Positions 15,253 through 24,499 are shown, counted from the stretch's first letter. The stretch: 64,000 nt of DNA from an uncultured SAR86 cluster bacterium (GCA_902596665.1 CACJUN010000002.1:62001-126000), one strand, 5' to 3'. Made by a program: numbers and translations. Notes: generated by a model not told the origin, from the sequence alone.

Positions 15253-16809
15253 TCAGAGTTTTCGGCATATTGATTTTATCTCTTCTAATTTTTCGTAGAA
15301 ACCATCAATCGAGAAAGATTCGTAGGGCATATCCATGAAGGGATACAAAGGATCGTCGATGGCCAATTTAAATGAAATCACTTTGCCGTAATCTTTGGCA
15401 AAATCAGGATTAATCCACGGCACAAAAAAACGAATGACATCAGGTCCCCCGGTACCAAGCTCTCTGCCAAATAAATTGTAAAAAGTTAAGTTATGGGCCG
15501 TAAATGAATTTGCTAACTGGGAAAAGGGCGATGACGAGATGAATTTAGCCTCTCCCTGCGAGAGTTTATCTACTAAATTATTCAGCATGGTTTCGCCGTG
15601 GATCTCTCGTATATCCATGAAATCTAAAGTTGATAAATGGAAAAAGGAAGCAACTTCTTCACAATCCTCTTTTGCGACAGCAAATTGTAAAATATGTCCG
15701 GCTGCACCAAATCCCTTAGTCTGCATTCCAACTGATCTTTTCGCTTGTTTTATCTCCCATTTAAGATCTTCTGGGGAAATAGGTAGTATATTTTCACCCT
15801 CAGAATAGTTAAATAAATAACCACCTTTAAGAAGATAATCGTCCAAATAATAAATCTTGTTACCAAAAACTTGACAGTCCTCTATATCCCGCAGAAAAAC
15901 CTGTAAAAAGTTTTCTTCCTGATTCGGAATGAAATGTAAGCACTCTTCCGGAACTGCATAAAGATTGTCGTAATGTTGAACCAATTTGTCTTTACTCAAA
16001 GCAAGCTCGCCTTCAATAGATTCTAGAGAAGCTATGGTCTCAATATCAAACTGATCACAAAGAGTTAAACCTTGAGATCTTAGGGGATACATGATTTGTT
16101 GGATTTGTCTGGAATTGGGATATCTTTTGATCATTTCCCAAAACATACAGAAGTCGTCTTGGTTTTCTGACATGTAATCTATCAGATAAGTACGAGTGGG
16201 TTTGCTGACGGTAACACCGTACCAACTATCTTCACCAAGTAGAGTGAGGTTAAGTTCATCAGGTCCTTGGCTGAGCCTCTCGACTAATTTATTTGAAACA
16301 ATTTTTAGGTGATAGGTATTCAGATCAGTCTTGTAGGAAGAACAAGACTCCAATGGAATCATGTATTCAAAAATTTTGTTATTGCTTTTGTTAGGATCAA
16401 ATTGACTCATTAAATCGTAATAGCGATCAAACGAAACGTACTCTTCACTCAAAAATACAATGGGACAGTTTTTTTGCTCTAAGATATCGACCAGGTATCC
16501 ATGCACAGGTTCTGCTAACTCTTTATCAGCTGAACTCAACCAAGATTCCAAAGCCAACGTATTTTTATACGGATCAATAAATAAGATATCACTGCGATCC
16601 TCATCAATATAAATTTCAACGTCACTGCGCTGAAAAAAACGTTGGCGCATAATTTTTTCAGTTGTTTCTGAAAAGGGCCCTCTAAGGAACTCTCTAACTT
16701 CCGCTTCTTCTGCTTCCTCGCTCGCCACCATCAACGGCACGATATAGAAATGATGCAACACCATAAAGGAGCTCATAATGATTAAAGGAATGATTGCTAG
16801 ATATTTCAT
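15253..16809 (-). CDS. large hypothetical protein with one N-terminal membrane helix
   Basis: A 518-residue protein. ATG 16809 is preferred over the in-frame GTG at 16821, because GGAG lies six bases upstream of the ATG. One hydrophobic helix at the N-terminus (KYLAIIPLIIMSSFMVLH) is followed by a long soluble region with scattered Cys and many aromatic residues, probably in the periplasm. No domain recognised. The middle (LGEDSWYGVTVSKPTRTYLIDY) and the C-terminus (GPDVIRFFVPWINPDF) are distinctive for a homology search. It forms a pair with the 74-residue gene just upstream. Confidence 0.75.
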   Translation of the reverse strand: MKYLAIIPLIIMSSFMVLHHFYIVPLMVASEEAEEAEVREFLRGPFSETTEKIMRQRFFQRSDVEIYIDEDRSDILFIDPYKNTLALESWLSSADKELAEPVHGYLVDILEQKNCPIVFLSEEYVSFDRYYDLMSQFDPNKSNNKIFEYMIPLESCSSYKTDLNTYHLKIVSNKLVERLSQGPDELNLTLLGEDSWYGVTVSKPTRTYLIDYMSENQDDFCMFWEMIKRYPNSRQIQQIMYPLRSQGLTLCDQFDIETIASLESIEGELALSKDKLVQHYDNLYAVPEECLHFIPNQEENFLQVFLRDIEDCQVFGNKIYYLDDYLLKGGYLFNYSEGENILPISPEDLKWEIKQAKRSVGMQTKGFGAAGHILQFAVAKEDCEEVASFFHLSTLDFMDIREIHGETMLNNLVDKLSQGEAKFISSSPFSQLANSFTAHNLTFYNLFGRELGTGGPDVIRFFVPWINPDFAKDYGKVISFKLAIDDPLYPFMDMPYESFSIDGFYEKLEEIKSICRKL

Positions 16810-16823
16810 GGGATTCTCCACAG

Positions 16824-17048
16824 TTATTTTTTAATCGATACTCGATAGACAATTTCATCCACCACCGGCACGCCGTTGATTTTTTCCAACGTAGCACCGA
16901 CTTCACTGCTCCTATATTTTTTTATCAACACACTGTCTTGAAAACAGTAGACCCAGCTCGAAAGTGGATCTTGTTTAATGATTAGTTCAAAATAGTTTTC
17001 CGACTTGTAATGCACTTCTGTGTTTTTATCGATGAATATTTTTTTCAC
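16824..17048 (-). CDS. hypothetical 74-residue protein, GTG start
   Basis: A small protein starting at GTG 17048 and ending in KK just 14 bases before the start of the large hypothetical gene. It has no signal peptide or membrane helix; it contains one Cys and alternating strands (FELIIKQD, EIVYRVSIKK). Tight spacing suggests co-translation with the 518-residue protein. Function unknown. Confidence 0.55.
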   Translation of the reverse strand: MKKIFIDKNTEVHYKSENYFELIIKQDPLSSWVYCFQDSVLIKKYRSSEVGATLEKINGVPVVDEIVYRVSIKK

Positions 17049-17125
17049 ATATTTTTGACCAAGGAACTAAATTAAAGTTCAGGCAATAATTTGACAAAAA
17101 CGATTAAATATAAATTAATAAAAAC

Positions 17126-17554
17126 ATGAAATATTGGATTTTCTGTGTTCTTGTCGTAGCTTTTTCGACAAATATTTTTTCTATAAATTGTTCGGATGGA
17201 TTTTCAGTGCATCCAGATGGAAATGCCTGCTTAAAAGAAATTATCTCAGAAAAAGAAAAATCTAAAGAATTATCATTTACTCAATCTTTAAAAAAAAATC
17301 ACTGGGTAAGGTTAGTTTGGTATGCAAGAGATAAGAGATGTTATTCAATGGAAAGTACTTCGACACCATTAGATATTATGTTCTTAGACATGACGACACC
17401 CAAAATTCATATAGTCAAAGGAAGTCCATACAGTAGAAAAAATTTGTGCTTCCCTGCAGCGCATGTTGTTCTTAAGGCTAATTCAGGAGAACTTCTTAAA
17501 GATTGTGAAAAGATACTCAGAAGAAGCTGCAGATATGGAGAAACATACCCATAG
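17126..17554 (+). CDS. secreted Cys-rich hypothetical protein
   Basis: A 142-residue protein with a signal peptide (MKYWIFCVLVVAFSTNIFS). The mature part has six Cys (INCSDG, NACLKE, KRCYSM, NLCFPA, KDCEKI, RSCRYG), which could make three disulphides. DsbA and DsbB are encoded elsewhere in the window. No family recognised. Convergent with the membrane protein at 17572-17904. Confidence 0.7.
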   Translation: MKYWIFCVLVVAFSTNIFSINCSDGFSVHPDGNACLKEIISEKEKSKELSFTQSLKKNHWVRLVWYARDKRCYSMESTSTPLDIMFLDMTTPKIHIVKGSPYSRKNLCFPAAHVVLKANSGELLKDCEKILRRSCRYGETYP

Positions 17555-17571
17555 GATCATTCAAAAAAAAT

Positions 17572-17904
17572 TTAAGAATTCAATATTTGAAGACCTAAAT
17601 ATAAAGCAAATAGAGGGTAACCGATAAAAAGAAGGTTTCCAATTATAGGAGGAATGAGAATAAGACCAATGATTGAACCAAGGACTAAAGAAATGATGTT
17701 AAGTAAACCAGCAAAGCCATCAGAAATGAAGGCCAACGCAATAAACAAAAAAATAGTCAATCCATATAGGGATACAAGAATGCTTACCCATTGATTTTGC
17801 ATCCAAAGAGGAAGTTGGCTAAAAGAACCTCTCCCGCCAGTATTTTGATAAACTCTTAGTGTTCCAGATAAAACAATTCCGTATATAAAAAATTCAATCC
17901 ACAT
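17572..17904 (-). CDS. hypothetical membrane protein (110 aa)
   Basis: Three to four predicted membrane helices (about 3-14, 43-63, 67-85 and 89-107), with a polar loop (NTGGRGSFSQLPLWMQNQ) after the first. No family recognised. It is divergent from the uncharacterised operon that starts at 17982. Confidence 0.6.
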   Translation of the reverse strand: MWIEFFIYGIVLSGTLRVYQNTGGRGSFSQLPLWMQNQWVSILVSLYGLTIFLFIALAFISDGFAGLLNIISLVLGSIIGLILIPPIIGNLLFIGYPLFALYLGLQILNS

Positions 17905-17981
17905 CTCTTATATTTTATATACAACCTGCTTAAAAATTCTAATACAATTTAAAGCAATATAATTAATAGTTAAAAAAATCA

Positions 17982-18320
17982 ATGATTTATAACATGAGAG
18001 TAAGAAATGAGTTCTTAAACATTATGTTGGAGAACAACATGTCTGATAACCCAAAAGTTTCAAAACTTGCAAATTTAATATACGTTGAAGGAATTAGATC
18101 TCATATTAGGGAAGCAAAAAAGATGAAACTAAAGCCTAGAGAAGGAGCTTTTTATTGTATTGAAATGAGTTTAAAAGAATATGATGAATTAACTACCGGA
18201 GAAAAATTCTTGATTGGAGAAAGTGATGATTTTGGTTCAATAAGCAATATGGAAACCTATCAAAAGTTTAGAATGGCTGTACGAATGGAAAAATCTAGGA
18301 ATCTTTCGAGAGGTAATTGA
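17982..18320 (+). CDS. hypothetical protein, paralogue 1 of a tandem pair
   Basis: A 112-residue soluble protein. The core IYVEGIRSHIREAKKMKL, then EGAFYCIEMSL, is echoed in the next gene (LYHEGVSSCLPYIKKMKL, then HGSFYVIYSVL), so the two arose by tandem duplication. ATGs at 17982, 17994, 18024 and 18039 are all possible starts. No family recognised. First gene of a five-gene rightward set ending at 20263. Confidence 0.65.
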   Translation: MIYNMRVRNEFLNIMLENNMSDNPKVSKLANLIYVEGIRSHIREAKKMKLKPREGAFYCIEMSLKEYDELTTGEKFLIGESDDFGSISNMETYQKFRMAVRMEKSRNLSRGN

Positions 18321-18721
18321 TAGCAAGCTTAGAGATGTTTTTTTTACCAATCAAAATTAGGACAAGATTATCAAAGCTTTTTCTTACTTTGGGTTTGAAT
18401 TCAACTCCAATGAAAGGTTCAGGAACTTTCTTGTCAATTCTTTATCATGAAGGTGTTTCATCTTGTCTTCCATACATTAAAAAGATGAAACTTAACGCAG
18501 ATCATGGCAGTTTTTACGTAATATATAGTGTTTTGATAGTATTCAAAGCTAAGAAACTTAATCCATCCTCAATCTTGAATCTTGATGCAGCTCTAGACGA
18601 AAAACATTTAGAAGAAATAAAACTTAGCCCTAATCTCTGGGATTTAAATAATGACTATGAAATGGATATTCTTCAAGATGCTCTACTATATAAGTATGAT
18701 GGAAGTTTTCCTTGGGAGTAA
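18317..18721 (+). CDS. hypothetical protein, paralogue 2, TTG start coupled to paralogue 1
   Basis: A 134-residue protein. The TTG at 18317 overlaps the stop of the previous gene (TTGA) and has a strong GAGAGG site three bases upstream of it; an ATG at 18335 is the alternative. The shared motif with paralogue 1 spans about residues 39-75 (EG...KKMKL...GxFY). The C-terminus is acidic and ends in FPWE. Function unknown, probably expressed in fixed ratio with its partner. Confidence 0.65.
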   Translation: MIASLEMFFLPIKIRTRLSKLFLTLGLNSTPMKGSGTFLSILYHEGVSSCLPYIKKMKLNADHGSFYVIYSVLIVFKAKKLNPSSILNLDAALDEKHLEEIKLSPNLWDLNNDYEMDILQDALLYKYDGSFPWE

Positions 18722-18727
18722 AAAGCT

Positions 18728-19630
18728 ATGTTTGGATTTGGGATAAAGTCAAAAGCCAAAAGGATAATTAGAGAAGAATTTTTTTATGACGTGAGCTATG
18801 TTTATGAACCCACCTTCAATGCAATATGCCAGCAAGGGAAGATGCTAGGTCAAAATGAATATTCCATAGCCATTTACTATATGACAGTTATGATGAATGT
18901 TTTAGTTGAAAATAGAAAAGAATGGGGTGGCAGTGAAAAAGATTTTCAAGAAACTGAAGATTTTATTAATAAGCATTCTCAAACCATTAATAGGATAATT
19001 CATCAAGCCAATTCTCCAGAATCTGAAATTAGAAATACTCTAGAAGAGGTTAAAAAAAATTTTTCTGAACTTAAAGAAAGCAACAAAAAAGTTTCCTCTG
19101 AAGTTTCTGAAAACCTTGGCAATATAAAATCATCAGAGGAAGAGGAAAGTGACGAAAATATTTTTGAGATGAAAGATGAAGATCTGGAAAAACTAAAATC
19201 AACTATAAAACCTTTTCATGCATCTTCAATTTTTTCTAAATTAAATTTATCTTCAACCGATCTTACAGAAGATCAAATTCAAAAAATTTTATCAATTCAA
19301 TTAATGGGAGCAATGGATTACATAGGTCAATCTATGGATTGGTCTATGGAGCAACTTTTAGTTCCGTTTATGACTGAATTGAAGGAAGATCCCTACAATA
19401 TCAGTTTGGAGAACTCAGGAAAATTGATTGCCTTCATTAACTCTCAAGATTCCGATGTTATCTCCTTGCAGATAAGTGGAGCAAATACTTTTTCTCAAAT
19501 CCAAGAGTTACTTAGCAAAGGGAAAGAAGCATTTTCGGTTGGCATGATGAAATTGGGAAGAAATAATTCTGAGGAAATTTTAAAGCTTATTTCAAATGAT
19601 TTTCTCATTAAGTTGGATAATATAATTTAG
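18728..19630 (+). CDS. hypothetical protein with central coiled coil
   Basis: A 300-residue soluble protein. The N-terminal part (1-85) is helical and aromatic (REEFFYDVSYVYEPTFNAI). A charged coiled-coil-like linker at about 100-155 (EEVKKNFSELKESNKK) is followed by a helical C-terminal domain (SIQLMGAMDYIGQSMDWS). No family recognised. It starts 6 bases after the paralogue pair, so it belongs to the same operon. The layout of two helical domains joined by a flexible linker suggests a structural or adaptor role, which is inference. Confidence 0.65.
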   Translation: MFGFGIKSKAKRIIREEFFYDVSYVYEPTFNAICQQGKMLGQNEYSIAIYYMTVMMNVLVENRKEWGGSEKDFQETEDFINKHSQTINRIIHQANSPESEIRNTLEEVKKNFSELKESNKKVSSEVSENLGNIKSSEEEESDENIFEMKDEDLEKLKSTIKPFHASSIFSKLNLSSTDLTEDQIQKILSIQLMGAMDYIGQSMDWSMEQLLVPFMTELKEDPYNISLENSGKLIAFINSQDSDVISLQISGANTFSQIQELLSKGKEAFSVGMMKLGRNNSEEILKLISNDFLIKLDNII

Positions 19631-19635
19631 GAAAT

Positions 19636-19749
19636 ATGAACGAAGAACTTCTCCAAGAAGCTATGGAGTTTGTGAACAACTTGCATACGGTTAGACCCTA
19701 TGACACCACTTGGGATGAGTATATGCAGTATGTTCTAGAGAACTCATAA
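19636..19749 (+). CDS. 37-residue hypothetical protein
   Basis: A short frame from ATG 19636, preceded by an AGGA site, to TAA at 19747-19749. The product starts MNEELLQEAMEFVNNL and ends MQYVLENS; it is acidic and helical, with two Trp/Tyr-bearing segments. It fits neatly between the 300-residue gene (5 bases upstream) and the membrane-protein gene (1 base downstream), leaving no gap, which supports real coding. Confidence 0.55.
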   Translation: MNEELLQEAMEFVNNLHTVRPYDTTWDEYMQYVLENS

Positions 19750-19750
19750 G

Positions 19751-20263
19751 ATGGATACATCAATTTCCATAATCTTTTTCGTAGTTGGGATTTTCGCCTT
19801 CAGCTTCTTTCTAGATGTTATTACCAAGGGTAAGTATCTTCCTACTAAGGAGGAAAACGAAATATTACTTCTCAGTGTATTCATACCTTTGGTGAGTATT
19901 CTGATATGGATTCAGTTTGATAATTTCCATCTCATGAGTTGGAGCTACTTTATAGGATTTACTATTATTTCTTCAATAGCGCTTGATGTGGTTTCCCACT
20001 ACATAACTATTTTTCTTGCAAAATACCTTATTAAATCTAAACCAGAAGAGATGGATGTTAAGGAAATAATGGATGGCATTCTGCAAGAGGGCAGAACCAT
20101 TAAAGACAAAGGAACCGGTATTTATTTCAAAGTAGTAGGGAATAAATTACATACCAGTTATCCCATTCATACTGAAGCCGGTGGTGACCCAGATGTATAT
20201 TGGGCATGGGAAAAGGCCCAAGGAGGTTCAGATACTTATCCTCCTGAAGAAAATTATGATTAA
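19751..20263 (+). CDS. hypothetical membrane protein with soluble C-terminal domain
   Basis: A 170-residue protein with three predicted helices in the first 95 residues (about 5-23, 40-57 and 66-92). A soluble tail of about 75 residues follows (GTGIYFKVVGNKLHTSYPI, then acidic DTYPPEENYD). No family recognised. Last gene of the rightward set, starting 1 base after the 37-residue gene. It is the only membrane anchor in the set and might localise the others. Confidence 0.65.
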   Translation: MDTSISIIFFVVGIFAFSFFLDVITKGKYLPTKEENEILLLSVFIPLVSILIWIQFDNFHLMSWSYFIGFTIISSIALDVVSHYITIFLAKYLIKSKPEEMDVKEIMDGILQEGRTIKDKGTGIYFKVVGNKLHTSYPIHTEAGGDPDVYWAWEKAQGGSDTYPPEENYD

Positions 20264-20309
20264 TTCATGAAACGGATATTCTTTATTTCAGCTGTTTTTT
20301 TAATATAAA

Positions 20310-21197
20310 TTAATCCTCTTTTAAATCTTCAGCTCCTTTATTTAATTCTCTACCTAAAACATTAATTCTGGTTTGCAATGAGGAGACCTCTTTTATAGAA
20401 GCTTCTAATTTTTTGGTCACCGCTTCGGTACTTTTATCAAAACTATCAAACTGAGTTTTGATTCGTCTCACCACTTCAGCAACTTTGCCTGCCGTTTCAT
20501 TGAGCTGCAAATAATGATGACCAATTCTTATCGTGTCGAGAAAAGCAGCTAGAGTGTTGGGACCTTGAATGAGAACTTTTTTTTCTGCTAGGCAATCCTG
20601 CCTTAAGTTTTCAATGTCATCGACAAGATCAATTAATTTTTCTGATGCAATGTAAAGGACAGCGTAATTGGAAGTTGAATTTTGGCGAATGTACTTGCTC
20701 GCTATGTCGTCGGCATCGCGTAAGATCGCCGTGCGTAGATCTCTCAGCACAGTGCTTCGTTCATTATCTCGACTGGCTTCTTGGTATTGTTTGTATTGAC
20801 CGGCATAAAACTTTGAATCAATAGGGATAATAAGACCGTCAGCAGTGTTGACGGCGCAATCGACTCTATCTTGAGTCTCAGGATTGATTTGTGCCTGAAA
20901 GTTATAACTGCCATCTGGCAAGATCTCTTTAACGATGGATTCTAGGTTCCATTCACCTAACCTTCCGGTAGTGACATTTCCGCCAAGAAAGCGATTAAGT
21001 TCATTAATTGGCGTTGTCACCGAAGCCAATTGATTTTCGATATCGTTGATATCTTTTGAAACCGAATCCAATTTAGTTTGTAAATGATCGGAGTTGCCTT
21101 TCTCCAAGGTGTTTTGATCTCTCAGTTTTAACAGCAAGTAAGTCACAAGACCTAGAGTGACAGCCGAGAGGACGATAGCGATAACGTTTAAGCTCAT
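20310..21197 (-). CDS. rmuC: DNA recombination protein RmuC homologue
   Basis: A 295-residue protein with an N-terminal membrane helix, a coiled coil and the RmuC nuclease-like core (GRLGEWNLESIVKEIL, then DCAVNTADGLIIPIDSKF, where the acidic/Lys residues form the PD-(D/E)xK-like site). It limits inversions at short inverted repeats, probably acting at DNA ends. Shorter than E. coli RmuC (475), mostly in the coiled-coil and C-terminal parts. Faces the hypothetical operon convergently. Confidence 0.85.
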   Translation of the reverse strand: MSLNVIAIVLSAVTLGLVTYLLLKLRDQNTLEKGNSDHLQTKLDSVSKDINDIENQLASVTTPINELNRFLGGNVTTGRLGEWNLESIVKEILPDGSYNFQAQINPETQDRVDCAVNTADGLIIPIDSKFYAGQYKQYQEASRDNERSTVLRDLRTAILRDADDIASKYIRQNSTSNYAVLYIASEKLIDLVDDIENLRQDCLAEKKVLIQGPNTLAAFLDTIRIGHHYLQLNETAGKVAEVVRRIKTQFDSFDKSTEAVTKKLEASIKEVSSLQTRINVLGRELNKGAEDLKED

Positions 21198-21241
21198 TTC
21201 AGCTTATTGTCTCATCTTAGAGGAGCCTTAAAAAGTTACTT

Positions 21242-21727
21242 TTAATTACTCTGTGAAAGAGCAGTTTTGGGGTTCAGTTGCGATACAGATAAGCAAATAT
21301 TGATGATGCACCAAATAAGCACCCAACCTGGAATGGATACGCCAAACAAACTCCAGACAACTTCAGCGCAATTACCGTCACCGATAAAAAGCATGCGTAA
21401 AGCGTCGGAAAAATAAGCGTTATCAATTAGGTAGCCTAAATCGGGTCCGCAAAAAGGCACTTGGTCCTCCGGTAAAGACTGCAAGTACAAATGACGAATC
21501 GCGGATGCTGCCCCAGCAATACTAAATACAGTGGTTAAGGAAAAATAAAATTTAAACCAGCGATCATGAAAGTAACCAATGAGGGCCGCTAAACCAGTCA
21601 ACGCAATGGCGATTCTTTGAATGATGCACATCGGACAAGGCTCCAATCCCATTTGGTACTCCATGAAGTAAGCCACTGCGATGAGCACCACACAAAAACC
21701 AAAAATCAGTAATAGAACTTTTTTCAT
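21242..21727 (-). CDS. dsbB: disulfide bond formation protein DsbB
   Basis: A 161-residue inner-membrane protein with four helices. ATG 21727 is chosen as it begins the first helix (MKKVLLLIFGFCVVLI). Both redox pairs are present: Cys31-Cys34 (CPMC) in the first periplasmic loop and Cys93/Cys120 in the second (VPFCG, DGNCAE). It re-oxidises DsbA and passes electrons to ubiquinone; ubiquinone genes are elsewhere in the window. The DsbA encoded at 25862 is its likely partner. Confidence 0.92.
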   Translation of the reverse strand: MKKVLLLIFGFCVVLIAVAYFMEYQMGLEPCPMCIIQRIAIALTGLAALIGYFHDRWFKFYFSLTTVFSIAGAASAIRHLYLQSLPEDQVPFCGPDLGYLIDNAYFSDALRMLFIGDGNCAEVVWSLFGVSIPGWVLIWCIINICLSVSQLNPKTALSQSN

Positions 21728-21781
21728 TGCTACTCTAAACTTGAGTATCGAAGTATAAACCATCAAAACAATATTGAATGC

Positions 21782-24454
21782 ATGGCCAAACCTGAAAATT
21801 TAGACGATAACAATTCTGTCATATTGGTCGACGGATCGTCTTATGTGTACCGTGCTTACCATGCCTTACCGCCTCTAACGACATCCACCGGCCAGCCTAC
21901 GGGTGCTGTGCGTGGGGTGGTTACGATGGTGATGCGCATCTTGCAAGATCATCCTAATGCTCCGGTTGGTATGGTCTTTGATGCCAAAGGCGATACGTTT
22001 CGTCATGAAATGTATGAGGACTACAAAGCCAACAGAGCGGCGATGCCCGATGATTTGATTCCGCAAATTGAACCGATTCACGAAGTGATCAAAGCGCTAG
22101 GCATTAAAATTTTTGTGGTCGAAGGCGTTGAAGCGGATGATGTGATCGGCACGCTAGCTGCTGAAGCAGAACAAAAAGGTATCTCAACAATTATCTCTAC
22201 CGGCGATAAGGATTTAGCTCAATTAGTCACCAAAAATATCAAGTTGGTGAATACGATGAAGAACGAGGTCCTAGATATTAAGGGAGTGGAGAAAAAATTC
22301 GGCGTGAAGCCGGAACAAATCATTGATTACTTGGCTTTGGTTGGCGATACCTCGGATAACATTCCAGGCGTGGAAAAAGTGGGTCCGAAAACCGCGGTCA
22401 ATTGGCTAACCGAACATAACGACATCGATACCATCATTGAGAAGGCTGATGAATTTAAAGGCAAGGTAGGAGAATATTTACGTGCCGGTATTGAGCAATT
22501 AAAACTTTCTCGCCAGCTCACCGAAATTAAGAAAGATGTGAAATTGGACTTTGGGATCGAAGATTTAGCAGTTGGGGAGCGCGATGAAAAAAGGTTGCAC
22601 GAGCTTTTCACGGAACTTGAATTCAAAACATTACTAAAAGAGGCGCCCAAAGCCTCTAAGCCAAAAAGCACCAGCAAGTACACTTGCATCTTGGATGACA
22701 AAACCTTTGACAGTTGGTTAAAAAAACTAGCCAAAGCAAAACAAATTGTCTTGGATTGCGAAACCGATCGATTGGACTTCACCACTGCGGATCTGGTAGG
22801 TCTTTCTTTTGCCGTTGATGCGGGTGAAGCAGCTTACCTGCCTTTTACCCACGATTACGATAACGCTCCGTCACAATTAGATCGTGATGCTTGTTTAAAA
22901 AAACTCAAACCCATCTTGGAAGAGAAGCCGATTATCGGGCAACACATAAAATTCGATCGAAACGTTTTGGTCAATTACGACATTCACATCAATAGTATCG
23001 AAAACGACACCATGATGATGTCTTATGTACTGGATTCAACAGCCACTCGTCATAATCTTGACGATATGGCTAATCATTATCTCAATTTAAAAACTACAAC
23101 TTTTGAGGAAGTCGCAGGAAAAGGAGTTAAGCAGCTCACCTTTAATAAAGTAAACCTAGATGTCGCAAGCGACTACGCTGCAGAAGATGCAGACATCACT
23201 TTACAAATGTTCGACACGATTGGAGAGCACTTAAAGAAACAAAAGACGCTGCAAAAAGTCCTCAAAGATATTGAACTGCCTCTGATTCCAGTTTTATCGG
23301 ACATGGAGCAAAAAGGTACAGTTATCGATTCCGATATTTTGAATCTTCAATCTAAAAATTTAGGCCAACGCATCAACGGCCTTGAGGAACAAGCCTTCTC
23401 TATGGCCGGCAAAGAATTTAATTTATCCTCCCCTAAACAGCTTCAAGAGATTCTGTTCGATGAGATGAACATTCCGGTGATTGAAAAGACTCCTGGCGGT
23501 CAGCCCTCAACAGCGGAATCTGTTTTACAAGAACTCGCTAAACAATACGAACTCCCGCAGGTTATTCTTGAACACAGAACGCTTTCCAAACTTAAATCAA
23601 CTTACACCGACAGGTTGCCTGAACAGATTTCAGAGAAAACCGGAAGGGTGCATTCAACTTTTCATCAAGCGGTGACTACGACAGGAAGACTATCCTCATC
23701 AGATCCTAATTTACAAAATATTCCTATTAAAACTGAGGAAGGCAGGATGATTCGAGAGGCTTTTGTGGCTCCAAAAGGATTTGATTTAATCTCTATTGAT
23801 TACTCACAAATTGAACTTCGTATTATGGCGCACCTTTCCAAAGACGAAGGTCTTATCACGGCTTTCGAAAAAGGCGAAGACATTCATTCGGCTACTGCCA
23901 AGGAAGTGTTTGGTTCTGCCGATGATCAAGCTAGGCGAAGTGCAAAAGCCATAAATTTTGGACTCATTTATGGAATGTCAGCATTCGGGTTAGGCAAGGC
24001 ACTGGGTGTGACTCGTCCGGAGGCAGCTGATTATATTGCTTCTTATTTTGGTAAGTACCCCGGGGTCAAAATATACATGGATGAGATGAAAGCCAAGGCT
24101 AAAGATCAGGGTTATGTGGAGACAGCTTTTGGCAGAAGGCTTTATTTACCTGGTATTCATTCTGGCAGAACGCGCATGGCAGCAGAGCGAGCAGCTATCA
24201 ATGCACCGATGCAGGGGACTGCTGCAGACATTATGAAATTAGCTATGATCAACATGCATGACTATATAAAAGGTACAGGTAAAGATATTCATCTCATTTT
24301 ACAGGTACATGATGAAGTTATCGTTGAATGCCCAGAAAAAGATACTAAGACAACGTTAAATGCTTTAGAGCAAATCATGACCGACGTCACCAAATTATCC
24401 GTTCCCTTAGTGGTTGAAAGCGGAGTTGCAAACAACTGGGGCAAAGCCCACTAA
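21782..24454 (+). CDS. polA: DNA polymerase I
   Basis: An 890-residue protein with all three domains: the 5'-3' flap exonuclease (1 to about 300, ILVDGSSYVYRAYHAL, GVEADDVIGTLA, GDTSDNIPG), an active-looking 3'-5' proofreading exonuclease (LDCETDRL near 325, then GQHIKFDR and YAAEDADITL), and the polymerase (IDYSQIELRIMAHLS motif A, RRSAKAINFGLIYGMS, QVHDEVIVE motif C). It does Okazaki-fragment processing and repair synthesis. Slightly shorter than E. coli PolA (928). The polA-engB-c4-dsbA order matches pseudomonads. Confidence 0.97.
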   Translation: MAKPENLDDNNSVILVDGSSYVYRAYHALPPLTTSTGQPTGAVRGVVTMVMRILQDHPNAPVGMVFDAKGDTFRHEMYEDYKANRAAMPDDLIPQIEPIHEVIKALGIKIFVVEGVEADDVIGTLAAEAEQKGISTIISTGDKDLAQLVTKNIKLVNTMKNEVLDIKGVEKKFGVKPEQIIDYLALVGDTSDNIPGVEKVGPKTAVNWLTEHNDIDTIIEKADEFKGKVGEYLRAGIEQLKLSRQLTEIKKDVKLDFGIEDLAVGERDEKRLHELFTELEFKTLLKEAPKASKPKSTSKYTCILDDKTFDSWLKKLAKAKQIVLDCETDRLDFTTADLVGLSFAVDAGEAAYLPFTHDYDNAPSQLDRDACLKKLKPILEEKPIIGQHIKFDRNVLVNYDIHINSIENDTMMMSYVLDSTATRHNLDDMANHYLNLKTTTFEEVAGKGVKQLTFNKVNLDVASDYAAEDADITLQMFDTIGEHLKKQKTLQKVLKDIELPLIPVLSDMEQKGTVIDSDILNLQSKNLGQRINGLEEQAFSMAGKEFNLSSPKQLQEILFDEMNIPVIEKTPGGQPSTAESVLQELAKQYELPQVILEHRTLSKLKSTYTDRLPEQISEKTGRVHSTFHQAVTTTGRLSSSDPNLQNIPIKTEEGRMIREAFVAPKGFDLISIDYSQIELRIMAHLSKDEGLITAFEKGEDIHSATAKEVFGSADDQARRSAKAINFGLIYGMSAFGLGKALGVTRPEAADYIASYFGKYPGVKIYMDEMKAKAKDQGYVETAFGRRLYLPGIHSGRTRMAAERAAINAPMQGTAADIMKLAMINMHDYIKGTGKDIHLILQVHDEVIVECPEKDTKTTLNALEQIMTDVTKLSVPLVVESGVANNWGKAH

Positions 24455-24472
24455 TTTTTTTTCAGATTCATT

Positions 24473-24499
24473 GAACTTTTATACCTTTTTTTAGTCATA
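24473..24499 (+). promoter_or_regulatory. sigma-E-like promoter between polA and engB
   Basis: GAACTT (24473-24478), a 15-base spacer and GTCATA (24494-24499) closely resemble the extracytoplasmic sigma-E/AlgU consensus (GGAACTT and GTCnAA). A weaker sigma-70 reading (TTGAAC at 24471) overlaps it. The predicted start of transcription is about 24505-24507. Confidence 0.4.
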
